Below the pieces are notes generated by a model. It did no database searches, was not told the origin of the DNA, and saw only the letters and a program-made list of their open reading frames with translations. The translations under genes and the position numbers were made by a program. Below are positions 48,018 through 60,250 of a stretch of DNA of 64,000 nt, piece after piece. Each line of letters opens with the position of its first letter. Position 1 is the stretch's first letter. The stretch is taken from positions 90,456-154,455 of the forward strand of contig BLZA01000048.1 of NCBI GenBank assembly GCA_013423385.1, in the 5' to 3' direction. The stretch comes from Naganishia liquefaciens (lineage: Eukaryota > Basidiomycota > Tremellomycetes > Filobasidiales > Filobasidiaceae).

Positions 48018-49543
48018 ATGTCATCTGCACTCGCACTAGCCAACCTTTTCTCTGTTGAAGACAAGCGGGTCATCGTCACGGGCGGGGCGACGGGAATAGG
48101 TCGCATGATCGCGACGACATTTGCTGTCAATGGCGCCAAGGTGTACATTACCGGACGGAGGGGGGATGTCTTGGACAAGACGGCTCGAGAGGTGAATGCA
48201 GAGGTCGAGGAGAACGGTGGAAAGGGATGTGTCATCGCGCAAGTTGTCGTTATCTGGCGATCCGGAGAAACGTCGCTGATCGGATGCTACGGAATCCAGT
48301 GTTCAAGGTGATGTTAGCTCAAAGGCGCTCGTTGCGGAGTTTCACGCAAAGATTGCAGAGAAGGAAGAAAAGGTATGTCATTTCCTCACATCGCGAACCG
48401 CTTTCCATGACTTTCCTCCCATGTTATCCGGTTGCTCATCCATCTGTCATAGATAGACACGCTCGTGAACTGCGCAGGGGTGCTCATTCCTTTCAGGAGC
48501 AAAGCCAAAGATCACAACGATGGTACGCCGCGGCTCTCGAACGGGAAAACTGTATACTAAGTGGAAGCCCCCAGTTCAAGACGTTCAGCAACTCTTGGAA
48601 AGCGTCGAGGACGAAGACTTTGCGATTCAAAACTCGGGTGAGACCGTCACAAGCTCCAGCCAGCCTACCTCTCGCTGACCATCGTCAAATCGTTCTCAGT
48701 CAACGTCGCTGGTCCCTACTTTATGACCACAGCGTTTGCACCCATGCTTATGAAGTCGGACAATCCAAACGTCATCAACATTGCCAGCATTGGAGCTTAT
48801 GCCTTGCAGAAGTGCGTCTTTTCGCTGATCAAGGCTTGACCTGGGTGGAAAACTAATACCAATTGATATAGGAAGGTCGGTTCTTTGACGTACAGCGTCA
48901 GTAAGGGTGCAAGTACGTATAATTTCTCTCTCTCTCGCGTGCGACGATGATGATTGACCGCGTTACGGCAGCCATCACCCTCTCGTCGCAACTCGCATCT
49001 CGGCTCATCCCGTACGTTTCCGTTTGACCTTTGACCCGAGGATCGAAGCGCAGGCTGACAGATGCCGCGCAAATAGCTATGGAATTCGAGTAAACTGTAT
49101 CTGTCCTGGTACGCATGCAAATAAATTTGGGAGCTCGCCATGTCAGCTGAATCTTTCCACAAAGGCATTTTCCCAACGGAAATGACGGGCGACGGTCAAA
49201 CAATGGCCCCGCATGTGCAACAGGTCCTCTCGACGATCCCGAAGGGCGAGTCGCATTCTGTCGCAAGGCCAGTCTCGCGGGCGCTGACAATCTGAGATAG
49301 GCCGCGCGGGAGAGACAGCAGAAATTGGCGGGCCGTGCGTGATGCTTGCGTCCGCGGCGGGTGCCTACACGAACAATGCGACGATCGTGAGTCTTACTTG
49401 GCAAGTTTCCCATCCGGATGATGCTGAAGGGCATTTTGTTAGGTTGTTGATGGAGGAAGACTAATGGTGAGTTGTTTCCTGGGTTGCGGCGTCATAGATT
49501 GACGGCTAACTCGTTTGCGCAGACTCTGTCGTCAAACGCGTAA
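48018..49543 (+). CDS. Short-chain dehydrogenase/reductase (classical SDR)
   Basis: NAD(P)-dependent oxidoreductase; substrate unknown. ATG at 48018. The Rossmann cofactor motif is VIVTGGATGIGRMIATTFAV (TGxxxGIG), followed by KVYITGRRGDVLDKTA; the Arg-Arg after the second strand favours NADP(H). The adenine-binding aspartate is in QGDVSSKALVAEF, and the structural NAG motif is LVNCAGVL. The catalytic serine region is NVINIASIGAYAL and the active-site Tyr-x3-Lys is TYSVSKGA. The rest follows: RLIPYGIRVNCICPGIFPTEM and VVDGGRLMTLSSNA at the end. There are about ten short introns. The first (48239-48299) is of the GC-AG type with a GCAAGT donor; the join GC-T gives VIAVQGDVSS in frame. It is oriented away from the dead permease, so the two may once have shared a promoter. 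Confidence 0.85.
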
Positions 49544-49884
49544 AGAGAGGCCATGCGCATCACGTGGCCATACATTGCAGCCCAGCGCAGAGGTCTCTTT
49601 GGCCGTATATAGATGCCACTATAACTCGACTTGAGGGTTGAAGGAGTGTGACTGGATGGAAAGATTCCGATTTCATGCCCATGACAGATGGCGCTACGTT
49701 ACCGCGTCACACGCGAGCATGAGAATACATTTGGCCTTCTCAAAGATCACTCAGTTCTCGCGGCCAGCGAACCAAGTAGCCCCGAGCACAACTCTCTCGT
49801 TACCAGGATGCTAACAGCCTGTCAAAGGATTGCGATCAGATCCAAGAATAAGTGTTTGACTTGATCGCTCTACCACTTGTCCGC
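49544..49884. other. Intergenic region between convergent genes
   Basis: 340 bases between the SDR stop and the GH5 stop. No coding signal. Confidence 0.45.
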
Positions 49885-52186
49885 TCAGACATCCGCTCCC
49901 CGGTGCGCCCTTAGAATTTCATTCAACCGATCCCGCTGCACACACCTTCCCAGCTCAAACGACCGTGCCAGCTCGTCCAACTCTTCCATCGACTTGCCAC
50001 GAAAGTATTCGGCGTACTCTGCACAGAGAGATTCCTGATCTCTTGATCAACGCAAGGCACACGATGCCGTCAAGGGGGCTTACAGAGAGCAAGGTTTCGC
50101 GCACGACTCGCCGAAGGTAGCGGCGTTCGTTCCACGTCGAGGGGTACTTGTCGCGTAGGGCGGGCGAAGAAGCGTGGATCCATTCTTCGAGGGGTCTAAA
50201 GAGCTCTCGGACGGGCGTATCGTCCGCACCCCATGCGTCGAGCACGAGTTGCTACAGAGGGGTCAGCCCAATCCAAAGACACGTCCCCCAGCTAGACACA
50301 CTTTTTTCTTTTCGAGCCACGGCTTTAGCAACCGCATATACGCGCTTCGCTCGTCGACGTAGACCATGCCCTGGAACCCGATATCTTTCCACAGCCAGAT
50401 ACTCCACGATGCGCGCGGCGCCGTGTCGTATAACTTCAACTGGTCTTCAAGCGCCCGGTAGCGGGATTCATTGGTCGATGCCGCTGAAGGGTCTGAGGCG
50501 GCAGCGTAAACGGGGCCGAATTCTCCGTCTAGATGGAATGTCAGTGCGAGGGATCAAGGTAAAGAGGGGTCCGGCGCACTCCAAATGGGTCCATTGATCT
50601 CCTTCATGTATTTTATTTTGCGCTCATAGGACCGTTTAAGGATTTCGCGTTGCTTGTCCGAGCCAACGTATACCTCGGGCGGGTTGGGGAATCCGAATCT
50701 AATCAAGGTCAATATTGGAAGGGCGAGATACACGATGAACGTACGATGTGTAGTCGTGGATCGCGTAGACGCAGTTGGGCAAGGCGGGCTTGCCCATGAA
50801 TGCCGTGAGGTCGGAGCCAAAGGTGCTAACTCTGAGTCAACACCCCTGGGACCTCGCTTCCAATCCAAGAAGACTCACTTGCCACTGAAGGTCCATCAAC
50901 ACCCGGCGAGCGACAAGGAACGGAGCCGAGACTCACTCGAGGAACAGAATATGGCGCGGATCGACCGCGCGGATGGCCTTTTCTATCCGCTCGTAGAATG
51001 CCACGAGCCGGGTATGCTTGGCGTCGGTCGGCTCGTTGAGCGGGTTGTAGCCGGCGATCCAGGGGTTGTCTTTATAGTGCTGCGAAGCGGGAAGGAGGGA
51101 GGGGGGAGGGGGAAGGGAAACCAAATGTGATTTTCTGTCAGCGGGGGGAACTCTGCCATATCGCGTACCCAGCGTTGCACCACACACACCTCGGCGAGCC
51201 ACTCCCACAATTTCACCGTCCGATCCTGGAAATCCTCGTATTCCCAGAACAATGCCTTGTGTGTTCCTGGACGACCCTCAAAATCCCGTCAGCTGTCTTT
51301 CTCGCGCGGGGAAACGGCAAAAGCCAAACGTACCGGCGTCGCTGTGCCAGTCGGTGTTTTGTCCGCCCGCGGCCGCGTGGAGGTCGATGATGGTGTAGAT
51401 TCCGTGGGATGCGCACTGGTGGTGAATGAACGAGGGAGAGGACACACGGTAAGATAGGACGTGATACATGGATAGGAAACAACCGATAGCAATCCGCATG
51501 GCGTCAGCCCGACTTTGGACGACGGGGGCCCGGAAGAACGTACAATCTCCACGACCCGATCGAGGTGCCGTAGTCCTTCCTTTTTGAACACCCTCGGCAC
51601 GAGATCATCTTCGAAATGCCGGTAATTGATCTGCCGCAGACGAGGTCAACCCTACGGAGGAAATGCCTTGCACAAGGGGGGCGTAACGCACGGGAATCCG
51701 AATACAGTTCAGCCCGAGGGCTTTGAATGCTCGCGCATCGGCGTCTGTGAAAAAGTACTCGAGAAACTGCGCCCCGGCATGGGATCAGCAAAAAAATCTC
51801 GGAAAAAAACAAGGTGCTTTTCCCTTGTTGTGATGCCATAGCGACGGCATGTACCTTGTCGAAAAAATACTTGTACTTTTCCGCACCGAGCACCTCCCGC
51901 ATCGCATTCCGCATTTCATCTACCCCCCGCGCGCGCGCGCCATTCTCATCAGTTACCGAAAAAACGCCTGAGCGCAGGACATACGTTCATGCCCGGGATA
52001 CCCCGTGATAAACTGTCCGACTTTTTCCATCAGCAGGGAAGGACGGCACTGAGCGCAAGGGGGGGGGGAACGTACGTTCTCCATATTCATCCATCCCCCG
52101 AGGCCGGCTCCGCGGAGGAGGATGGGCGAGAGGTCGTCGGCGTGGACAATGTCGGTGTTGTGTACACGGAGAAAAGAGGTGGTCAT
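49885..52186 (-). CDS. Glycoside hydrolase family 5 enzyme
   Basis: Retaining beta-glycosidase with a (beta/alpha)8 fold. Minus strand, ATG at 52186, stop at 49885-49887. No signal peptide, so probably intracellular (start [18 protein letters not shown]). Family landmarks in order: [77 protein letters not shown] with the acid/base Glu in NEP, ILFLEGNTFGSD, and [14 protein letters not shown] with the nucleophile Glu in GEFGP. Then [20 protein letters not shown]-terminal helical extension ([40 protein letters not shown]) is longer than in minimal GH5 enzymes. About ten short introns. The substrate could be a beta-glucan or a glucosyl-lipid/sterol; sequence alone does not decide. Confidence 0.85.
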
Positions 52187-53375
52187 CGTTTTGTGCGTTT
52201 GCGGGGTCGAGAACCATTCCCGGGAGGTCCGTCGGAAGGTGGATTTATATGATGCGCGTGTGTGAGGTTCGTCGGCGTTCATACGGCGTTTCCCTCGGCG
52301 GAGATGGCCGATGGGGTGATGAGTCGTGGTCGCGGGATGGTGTGCACGGGAGAGGTCGGTTCGTTCGTCGCAAGGACTCATTTCGCTGGCTCCGTCACAG
52401 GTTTGGGACTTGCTGCGCAAGGCTTTGATGACATGGGAGCGCAAAAGGGCAGTGGGAACATGCGCCCCGGCGACGAGACTGGCCGAGAGCAGCTTATCCC
52501 ATCTGACCCTCGCTTATACGCGCCGACGAGAGTCCTTTGCCCCCGTGTATGACATGACACACACACGCGGGTCCTCTATTCTGATGGCGTGGAAACCGCG
52601 ATCGTTGGCGATTGGACACGGTTGATGGGTCGTGGGGGAGAGGGAACGGGGAGATCTGTTACGACGCGTTGCTGATTCCAAGCGGGGATATATTCCGACA
52701 TGAAAATTGCGCATGTGCATCCTGACGATCTTCACCCACGCATTCAACACGTGCACAAGTGCCTACAGAGTATATGAATGCGCTTGCGGTATCGCAAGTG
52801 GCTGCAAACGGGGGACGCCCACCGCGCCTCTGCTCCGAACGCGCGTTTTGGCTTGGGGAATTCGTGCGATCCCGACGGTTTCACCGCCTGGTGCCAACGG
52901 CCAACGGAACGCAAACGGGCAAGAGGCCCTAATCGGCAGGGGTGCGGCAGACGTTTACACTGAATATAGACCATGGCGTTTCACCCCCGAGTTGCGACTG
53001 CCTGCCCTGCGAACCCAGATACACATACCGGACCTCGGTCGTCCCGCATTAATTATAACGATCGGTTGTCTGGGCAGGAAGGACGCTCGATCGGAACCGA
53101 GTCCCGCAGGGGCCCAGACCCGCGCGCGCGCGCTCCATCCCCGGCTGCGTTCCGTCGGACAATGATCGAATGAAAATGAAATCATGTAGGTAGGATCGGC
53201 GCGGAAGCAGAAACACGCGCGCGCGCGCGCGGTGTGGAGCTGCTGCTGTGTTGATTCCGCAGGACGCCGTTTGTTTCCTTTCGTTATTAGGGGATGGCAA
53301 GGGGGGGATTGGATGCGAAAAGAGAGGGGACAAGGAGGGCCCAAGACACAGAAAAGACAAGCGCGACCGAGGTGG
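52187..53375. other. Divergent promoter region between GH5 and GT69 genes
   Basis: About 1.2 kb. Holds the GH5 TATA-like element and an alternating CG dinucleotide run near 53214-53231. Frames here (52707-53165 and minus 52955-53833) are GC-driven and without domains. Confidence 0.4.
52243..52251 (-). promoter_or_regulatory. TATA-like element of the GH5 gene
   Basis: On the minus strand CATATAAAT, about 58 bases upstream of the ATG at 52186. Confidence 0.4.
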
Positions 53376-55768
53376 ATGGCCGCCATGTCACGCCGATCCA
53401 GTACATCCACCCTCGTCCCCGGCGATCCCCTAGAGGAAGGAGGCAGACGACGTCCGTCCCCGCTCGGCATCACCGCCCTCGGTCTCGCCCTCTTGGCCGG
53501 CGCGGGGACCTTTGTCGCGTGGCCCTTTCCGACGACGGTGCCCGTGCTGATCGCGTTCATCACCGGGGCGTGCGTCTGGTGTGTGGGCGCGTGGGGGAGG
53601 GTTGTTCGTGGCTGGATACGCGCGAGGAGGGAGGACGGATATGCGAGGGTTCCGCAGGAATGGGGCGAGAAGGTGGGCAGGGAGCGGAAAAGGGCGGGGA
53701 AAGGATGGGGATTGGGCTGTGTGACGGTTCTGATGGTGTTGGTGTTGTGGGTCGGGGTCGTGCCGCCGGAGAGGGAGATGTCGGTGCAAACGAACGCGCG
53801 GGAACCCGTGTTTATCGCGGCGAATCTATACAACGTCCAAGATATATGGGATGAATGGCGCGATCAAGTCGTCAACCTGATCAACCACCGTACGTCCCGC
53901 TCTTTCCTCCAGTCCAAACGCTAATCCCCCTCCCCCCCCCCCTCCCCCCCTTACCCCAGTCGGGAAAAACACCACCTACCTATCCATCTACGAGTCCAAC
54001 TCGTCCGACTCGACCTCGGCGCTCCTCACCTCGTTCGCATCCCACCTCACATCCCTCGGCATCCCCCACCGAATCATCACCGAACAAACCAGTGACCGAC
54101 AATGGCCACATAATGCATCAGCCAAACGAATTGCCTACCTTGCGCGCGCGAGGAATCGGGCGTTGGAGCCGTTGCGGAGTGGGGATGCCCCAGGGTGGGA
54201 GCGGGGAAAGGTCGTGTTTCTGAATGATGTGGTGTTTGAGGCGTGGCAAGTGGTGGACTTGTTGGACAGTCGGATCGAGGGGCAAGAGGGAGAGTATGAT
54301 TTGGCGTGTGGGATGGATTATGGGTGGAGTGGTGAGTGAAGCGTGGTCGTCGCGAAGCGTGGCGGCGTGGAGCGAGCTGATGGACTGACCCGATCTGGTG
54401 ATAGGCATGTATGGTACGTAATCCCGGCCCGCTCAAGGTATCGCGTTAACGCATTCCGCGGACTTGGCATGTATCAACAGACACATGGGTACGTCTTTCC
54501 GTCTTCTTTCTTGTCACCGCTCACACTCTCGCGCCCACAGGTCGCGCGCGACGCATGCGGAACCCCACTTCGGCCGTTTTGGCCATACGTCCAAGACCCA
54601 CCGAGCGTCGATAAAATCCGCAACGAAGACGTGTTCGAGGTCGCCAGTTGCTGGAATGGGGTCGTCGCGTTCCGGGCCGGCTTGGTGGCGCGCGAGGGCT
54701 CGGTGAATGGAGGCACCGTCGGGTCGAGTGAGGACGTGGAGATGGAGGTTGCGTGGGATGCACAAGGTGGAACGTCGAGTGTGGACGCGACCGAGGCATC
54801 GCTCGGCTCGAATGGGACGACAGACGCCTTTGTCGCGGGCGGGACGCTCGTGGATCCGGAGGCGCGTGGGCGGGCGCTGACGAAGCGAGGGTGGCAGATG
54901 GTGGATAATGGCAAGTTCTGGTCGGGCGGCCGCGGGGACGATGTGAACTGACCTTGGAATTGGTGCCTTTCTCCTCTTTCCTCCCACTCGTCGCCCGCTC
55001 GTCCCGAATGGTCTCGTTCGTCTCCGCCAATCGGCTGTTCGCCTGCGGCTGCGCTGTGACCGGGTAAACAACGGTTACGTCTCGGCGTCGCGGTGCTCGA
55101 TCAATATGGTTCGCGTTGATCCGACGCCTTTGACCTTGCCGTGGTGGATTGTCAACCGGGGAACTTTTTTTTGGCTCTGCTCGCTGGGCTGTCGACACAC
55201 ACCTCGGGGCTATGCTCTTCCCGCTTCGCTGGTACTGGCGCCAACAGCCACGGACCCGCAATCACGCCACTCACCGCCAGTCCAACTCCCGCTCTCGTTC
55301 CGTACATCCCACCTCGACGCATGCGACCACTCCGAATGCTGTAAGTCGCGTGACAAACGCCACGCGATTCCGTGCTGACACGCGCCTGGCAGTCCTGTTC
55401 AGTTACGACTTGCACCGACTCTACCCGACCAAGGAACGCCCGCCGCGGATACTCATGAACCCGGGCGTCAAAGTCGCGTATGAACGGCGCTGGTGGGTAT
55501 GGCATAATGTCGTACTCGAGATTCCAGTGATCAAGCTATGGATACGTGAGTTGCCCGCTCGTCGTCGTCGAACCGCACCGCACCTCGACTGACTCGCCCC
55601 CGGGCAGGCCACTGGTCGCGCGGCTACCCGCTCATGTTTGTCGACTGGATTTGGGAATCCGCGGGCCGGAGAAGAGACTATTGTACGTGGGCGGGACTGT
55701 CGCCACATTTGCCGGAACGGTGTCCGGCCCTGCCGGGCGCAGAGGATCGCACGTGGGATCAGGGTTGA
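53376..55768 (+). CDS. CAP59/CMT1-like alpha-1,3-mannosyltransferase (GT69)
   Basis: Golgi type II membrane glycosyltransferase, family GT69; members include cryptococcal Cap59 and Cmt1, which act in capsule or glycan synthesis. ATG at 53376 (a second in-frame ATG is at 53385). Two hydrophobic helices lie near residues 28-65, and another near 110-130 precedes the lumenal domain. Family blocks: VFIAANLYNVQDIWDEWRDQ, TYLSIYESNSSDSTSALLTS, HNASAKRIAYLARARNRALE, KVVFLNDVVFEAWQVVDLLD, YDLACGMDYGWSGMYDTWVA, RDACGTPLRPFWPYVQDP, VFEVASCWNGVVAFRAGLV. The C-terminal part is SECFLFSYDLHRLYPTKE, LMNPGVKVAYERRWWVWHNV, ending HWSRGYPLMFVDWIWESAGR. The GMYDTW part is encoded by two microexons (54405-54413, 9 nt; 54481-54488, 8 nt). 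A roughly 90-residue Gly/Ser/Thr-rich insertion follows VAFRAGLV; its exon borders (54700-55330) are uncertain. Confidence 0.85.
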
Positions 55769-56761
55769 GGCGTCGAGTGCGCCCGTATGTGAAAGGAGTT
55801 GTATAGTGAATACCCGTCAATAGAGGCGCGCTGGTCGCGTAGAATGAACGATGCATGCATGCATGGGGATCGGCTTGCGGCGGATATGCGCGTGTTGCAG
55901 GGTGACTACTTGTGGGTTGACATGGCAAGTAGCTTTGGATACTCGGGCATATGGCAAAGATCACTCGAGAACGAGCCATGACGGGTTACAGGCGAGGCCA
56001 CCCAGCATGAAACCAAGCATCAAGCGGTGCAAGCGGTGACAATCGCGCTGCGTGTTTCACGCCAGAGAAGCAGACGGGGCCAAGGTCAACATGGTCAAGA
56101 ACTGAGGGGTGACGCTGGCAATAACGTAAAGGATCTAGGCGTGATCACGACTCCACTTTCGATCAAGTGTTCCGGTGAATGCAGCATCGCCTAAATTCCT
56201 GCATGTTCATACGCAATGATCAATGGGGAGCACCATACACCACCTACGCTACCACTTGTTGTCGACAACCTTGACCTCTTTCCGGTTGATCATCTCCGTC
56301 ACCCAATGCAATCCGTGTCTATCGCCTCTAAGAAGCCATTCCACGCCGCATGACCGAGCGTTAATGCTCTCCTGGAGCGATCTTGCGGAGAACATGGTGA
56401 CATGCCCACCTTTTCATGGTTCGGGCGCGTCCACGACGTGATATAATCCCCGTCGCAGATCGCATCGTGGACAAGCGCGGCACCCGTGTGAACCGACCCG
56501 CCCTCGTCCTCGGAGCTTTGATCCGCACGCACCACGCCAGAGCCGCGATTCGTCCAAGAGCGCCGTTGCCTGCCGCAGGTCTATTGATTACATGGTATTT
56601 TCCGTCACGGCGTGGCTTGCGACAGGGTTCCATCGATAAGCTTGAAGGATCGCCGGCACGGCGGCTATTATGCCGCCAGCGAAACTTTGACAGGTGAGCA
56701 AATTGCTCCACCCGATACACAATCGTCATGTCACCTTGGTGATATTCGTGCCAACGTCGCG
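55769..56761. other. Gene-free stretch downstream of GT69
   Basis: About 1 kb with overlapping short frames and no recognised domain. May include decayed sequence belonging to the remnant that follows. Confidence 0.35.
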
Positions 56762-57155
56762 CATCTGTTCCGCATCCCGCGCGGACACTCGTCAATGCTC
56801 TGCGGGTTAGTCCCACATCCATCAGCCGGGCGAGGGCGGTATCCTACACACTGGCAACGGAATCCTGCTACTTGTCGACGAACGGACGCGGTGAAGTTTG
56901 CCGGCACCGGCAAGTCCTGTCCTGCATCCCGCCAACGTGCAACGGTGCTTTCGTGTTCGTCGCCGTTGTAGTCGAGGGTACTGAGGCGGCGTCGGTCGTG
57001 GGGGTCGCACGGTACTTGACAAAGACTGGATATCGAATCTCGAGCAGGCCGACGTCGAGTTTCTGGCGATCGGCTTGAAGGCAATATCCCTCCGACCAAC
57101 AGTCGAGTCACCTTCGCCGAAGAGCTAATCAGCGAGCTTTGCTACCGAAAACGTT
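56762..57155 (+). pseudogene. Possible degenerate GNAT acetyltransferase fragment
   Basis: The plus-strand translation contains AFVFVAVVVEGTEAASVVGV followed by ARYL, resembling the central strands of Gcn5-related acetyltransferases. A few bases later, in another frame, comes DKDWISNLEQADVEFLAIGL, like the next strand. The switch has no intron-like signal, and the characteristic acetyl-CoA Q/RxxGxG/A loop is not visible. Treat as a weak lead only. Confidence 0.25.
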
Positions 57156-57411
57156 CTGCATGGGGCGTGTCGGTCAACGCTTCCGCTCGATCCCGGTCGA
57201 AGCGTGAAGCTTTCCCGATCCTTGCCTAGTGACGGCGGTGCATGCGCAAACTCGGGTCAATTCGGTGAATATACCACGGTTGTAGATGGTGACTTGGGAA
57301 AGCCACGTAAGAGATAACCGGGACCAGCTGTGACCACGAAATCAATTTTATAAGACAGTCTGCCTATCGTCCACTTCTTCATCAGCGTACTGACTACACA
57401 GGCATCCGCCA

Positions 57412-59121
57412 TCAATGCTTCTTGCTCTCCAACCGCAGCGAGATCAATCCGCCAAGTAATTTGAGATTCGTCTCCCTCTCCCAATGTTCTTCCCCTGCCT
57501 CGCCAGCATCTGCGCGACCCTCCGCCTGCCTTTTCACCGACGAACCCACATCCTGTACTGCCTCCCCGGTATCATCTTTGTTCACTCCGACAGCGCTTCC
57601 AGGCCACACCAGATCCACCTCGCGCTCCCAGATCACTCGCTCCTCGGGCTTCATCCACCCTGGTCCGAAAGCACCCATCGGCGCCACCCCACCTTCGAGG
57701 TAGACCGCATATCGTTTACGTCGTGCGGGATCGAGCGAGATGAGATCGACGAGATGCTCGCTGAATGAAATCTGCGGGTCCGGTTGACCATCGTAGGGTC
57801 GATTCGGGAGCATGGGCGGACGACCGGGGCTCGTAATGGCCGGTAGGTGAATGTCGACGGTGGGGAAAACGTCGAGTGAGGGGTCGAGGAGAAGGGATGG
57901 GTCTGGCAGGTGTACAGGCGCGCGTTCGGATGCGAGGTAGCGAACGGATAGGTGTGTATGCGTGGATTCGAGAAGTGCGGCGAGTTCCGCGAGAAGTGAG
58001 GCGTGCGGTTGAAGGAGGAGGGCGATCTCGAGACGTTTGGGACGGAGGAGCGAGAGGTGTTGGCGGGAGAGGGTGTTGGTGGATAGGTCGAGCGGGAGTC
58101 CGAGGGTGAGACAGTCCAGACGCTTGATATCCTCTGCTCGCTCGTAATCGACGGCCTCGGCGTCGTCGTCATCCTCGGAGCTTTCGCGAGCCAGGAGGGC
58201 GGGTGGCGCGGGGACAAGTTGCAGCCCGAATTCGAACATTTTTGCAGGTGGAACGGTCATTGCGGTACTGTATGGCCACGAGGTGAGAATGGCGAGGCGG
58301 CGAAGGTTGAGGAGTTTCGGATGGCGGATGATTTGGTCTGCAGAAAGGATGAGACTCCGAGTCAGGTGGAATTTCCGGACGCCGTTTTAGAGTAGGCTTA
58401 CACAGATCCGCAGGATCTCCGAAACCCTGATCTAGCTGAAGCGACTGAACGCGGTCGAGAATATCGTCCAATTGTCCATTCACCAAGAACTTGAGAAACC
58501 CGCGATACCTGTTGCCAGTCAGTACGGTACTAGAGCTAATCCCCAAGTCAAGCTTGCTCACGACCGCGGCGTATCCAGCACAATCTCCCGCCACAACCTG
58601 CGCCGACATACGTCCCGCCATTCCCGATTAACCATCGGCCAACGCCAGGCACTGATGGGGTAGCCGTTGGTGACTTGCCATTCTCCACGGATGGAACGGT
58701 AGTGCGGTGATTTCGGATCGTGGAGCGGATTGTGTAGGGGGATCGGCGTAGGAGAGAGGGTGAATGGACGGGAGACGAGAATGGATTCCTGGATGAGTCT
58801 GTGTGGGAGATAATGAGAGGATGTTTTTGCGACGAGCTGGAGAAAGACCTACTCCTTGCTGACTTCTAGTGCCATCAAGATGATCTCCTCTCTGATCTCT
58901 GGTGGCAATTTGTGGAGCGGGAACGGCTTGGCCGAAGTATAGACATGGCGGCCGATCTGAAAGGTCACAGAGGAAGATGTGCCCTGCACGGCATTGGTTA
59001 TCCCGAGGGCTTGAATACGCTCACATCAGGCGCCAGGACCAGCACGTCAGAGTCGGAGCTTACCGACGTTGGCTGTTGCGTCGACGACGGAGGGAAGGAT
59101 GAGAGGGACGAGGAAGGCCAT
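57412..59121 (-). CDS. F-box-like protein
   Basis: Minus strand, ATG at 59121, stop at 57412-57414. A short first exon (MAFLVPLILPSVVDATANV) is spliced to IGRHVYTSAKPFPLHKLPPE and IREEIILMALEVSKE. The LHKLPPEIREEIILMAL stretch resembles the start of an F-box, and a Trp-rich segment further on (PMVNREWRDVCRRRLWREIV) matches the F-box end pattern VCRRWRxxxxxxLW. The rest (LGISSSTVLTGNRYRGFLKF, VQSLQLDQGFGDPADL) resembles the helical/leucine-rich substrate part of fungal F-box proteins. The long last exon is Leu-rich, then Pro/Glu-rich, and ends with SLRLESKKH. As an F-box protein it would recruit substrates to an SCF ubiquitin ligase; the target is unknown. It is the last clear gene before the repeat-rich right end. 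Confidence 0.6.
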
Positions 59122-60250
59122 GGCTGATGGGTAGAGAGACGGAGGAGGGGCGTTGAGTGACGTGACATCATCTAGAGCAGGTGGCCCCGCATCGGACAGC
59201 ACAAGCGGACATCGGGATGGCGAGTCCGCATTGCCACGAGTCCTGCAGGGCTCGCTGTATGTTATGAACAAGGCCCGGAGAAGGCGCTTCCTGCTAGATC
59301 ATACGAACTATGATGATTAAAACGCAGAATAGTGGTCTGAGAGACCACTCTACAACTGATGATATGATCTAACCGTTCCTCTCTAGATACCAATCCCCCA
59401 CAGGGATGCTTCCGCCCATCTTGCAGATCACAACAAAGCAGTTGCCTTGATGGAAAACCTCTCAATGGTGGCGGCGCTTCCGCGGTCGCGCTCGAGATGT
59501 CATTCATGATACTATCATCCTTCCCCAAGTGGCTCCTCTTCGGGTGACTGTCATTTTGCAGGCTTTTTGCGTGGCCTGAACGGTCGTTTGGTGGGGAATG
59601 GTGTCGCGGGCAAGAAGTCAATATCGCTATAGCAATATTATTCCGCCGTTGTATAAGGGATCCAGCACTAACGATGTACTCTTATTACGTAAGCTGGGAC
59701 TTAGAATACCTTAAGTGGAAGACGAGGGTAGCTAATCCTGGGAAAGTCTTGCACTCGAGGTAGCTTCGGAATTAAAGGTGAATCAAAGGGTGTATCATAG
59801 AGCATGAGAGCTATTACAGATCTGAGAAGCCAGCTATATATACCTATTCGATTAGGCTACGTGCTGGCTTGGACTACAGAGTCATGTACTCAGTACAATG
59901 TATGATGGTGCAATGCACTATGGCGCAGTGGACTTTGCACCGCGCCAGGCGGTTATTGGAAGGCGACGCTTACTGTAGACCAGCCATCAGATGTCATAGT
60001 GTGTACCGCAGGTACAGCTACATCCCAGCTGGCTACTAGATACAAGCTGTCTCTCTACGAATGGTTTTTCCGGGTCGTGCTTGTGGAAGTGACTGAGTAT
60101 TTTGAGGTGTTTGACGTTGTCAAACGTCTCCCACGTATTCTCGTCATCACCCTGTCCCTAGCATTATTCTCCGGCGGATAAGGGGGGATATCCGGGTGCC
60201 CCCGCTCCCGGACGATCGACGCGCCGTCCGCGCGACCTCGTCGATTTTAG
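59122..60250. other. Gene-free transition into repeat-rich DNA
   Basis: About 1.1 kb with AT-richer sequence (59620-60000) and no coding signal. The first 200 bases probably contain the F-box gene promoter. Confidence 0.45.

Noticed and set aside
52955-53833. 292-codon minus-strand frame opposite the GT69 start
   Set aside because: It is the GC-rich antisense shadow of the GT69 N-terminus, with Pro/Thr/His composition and no domain.
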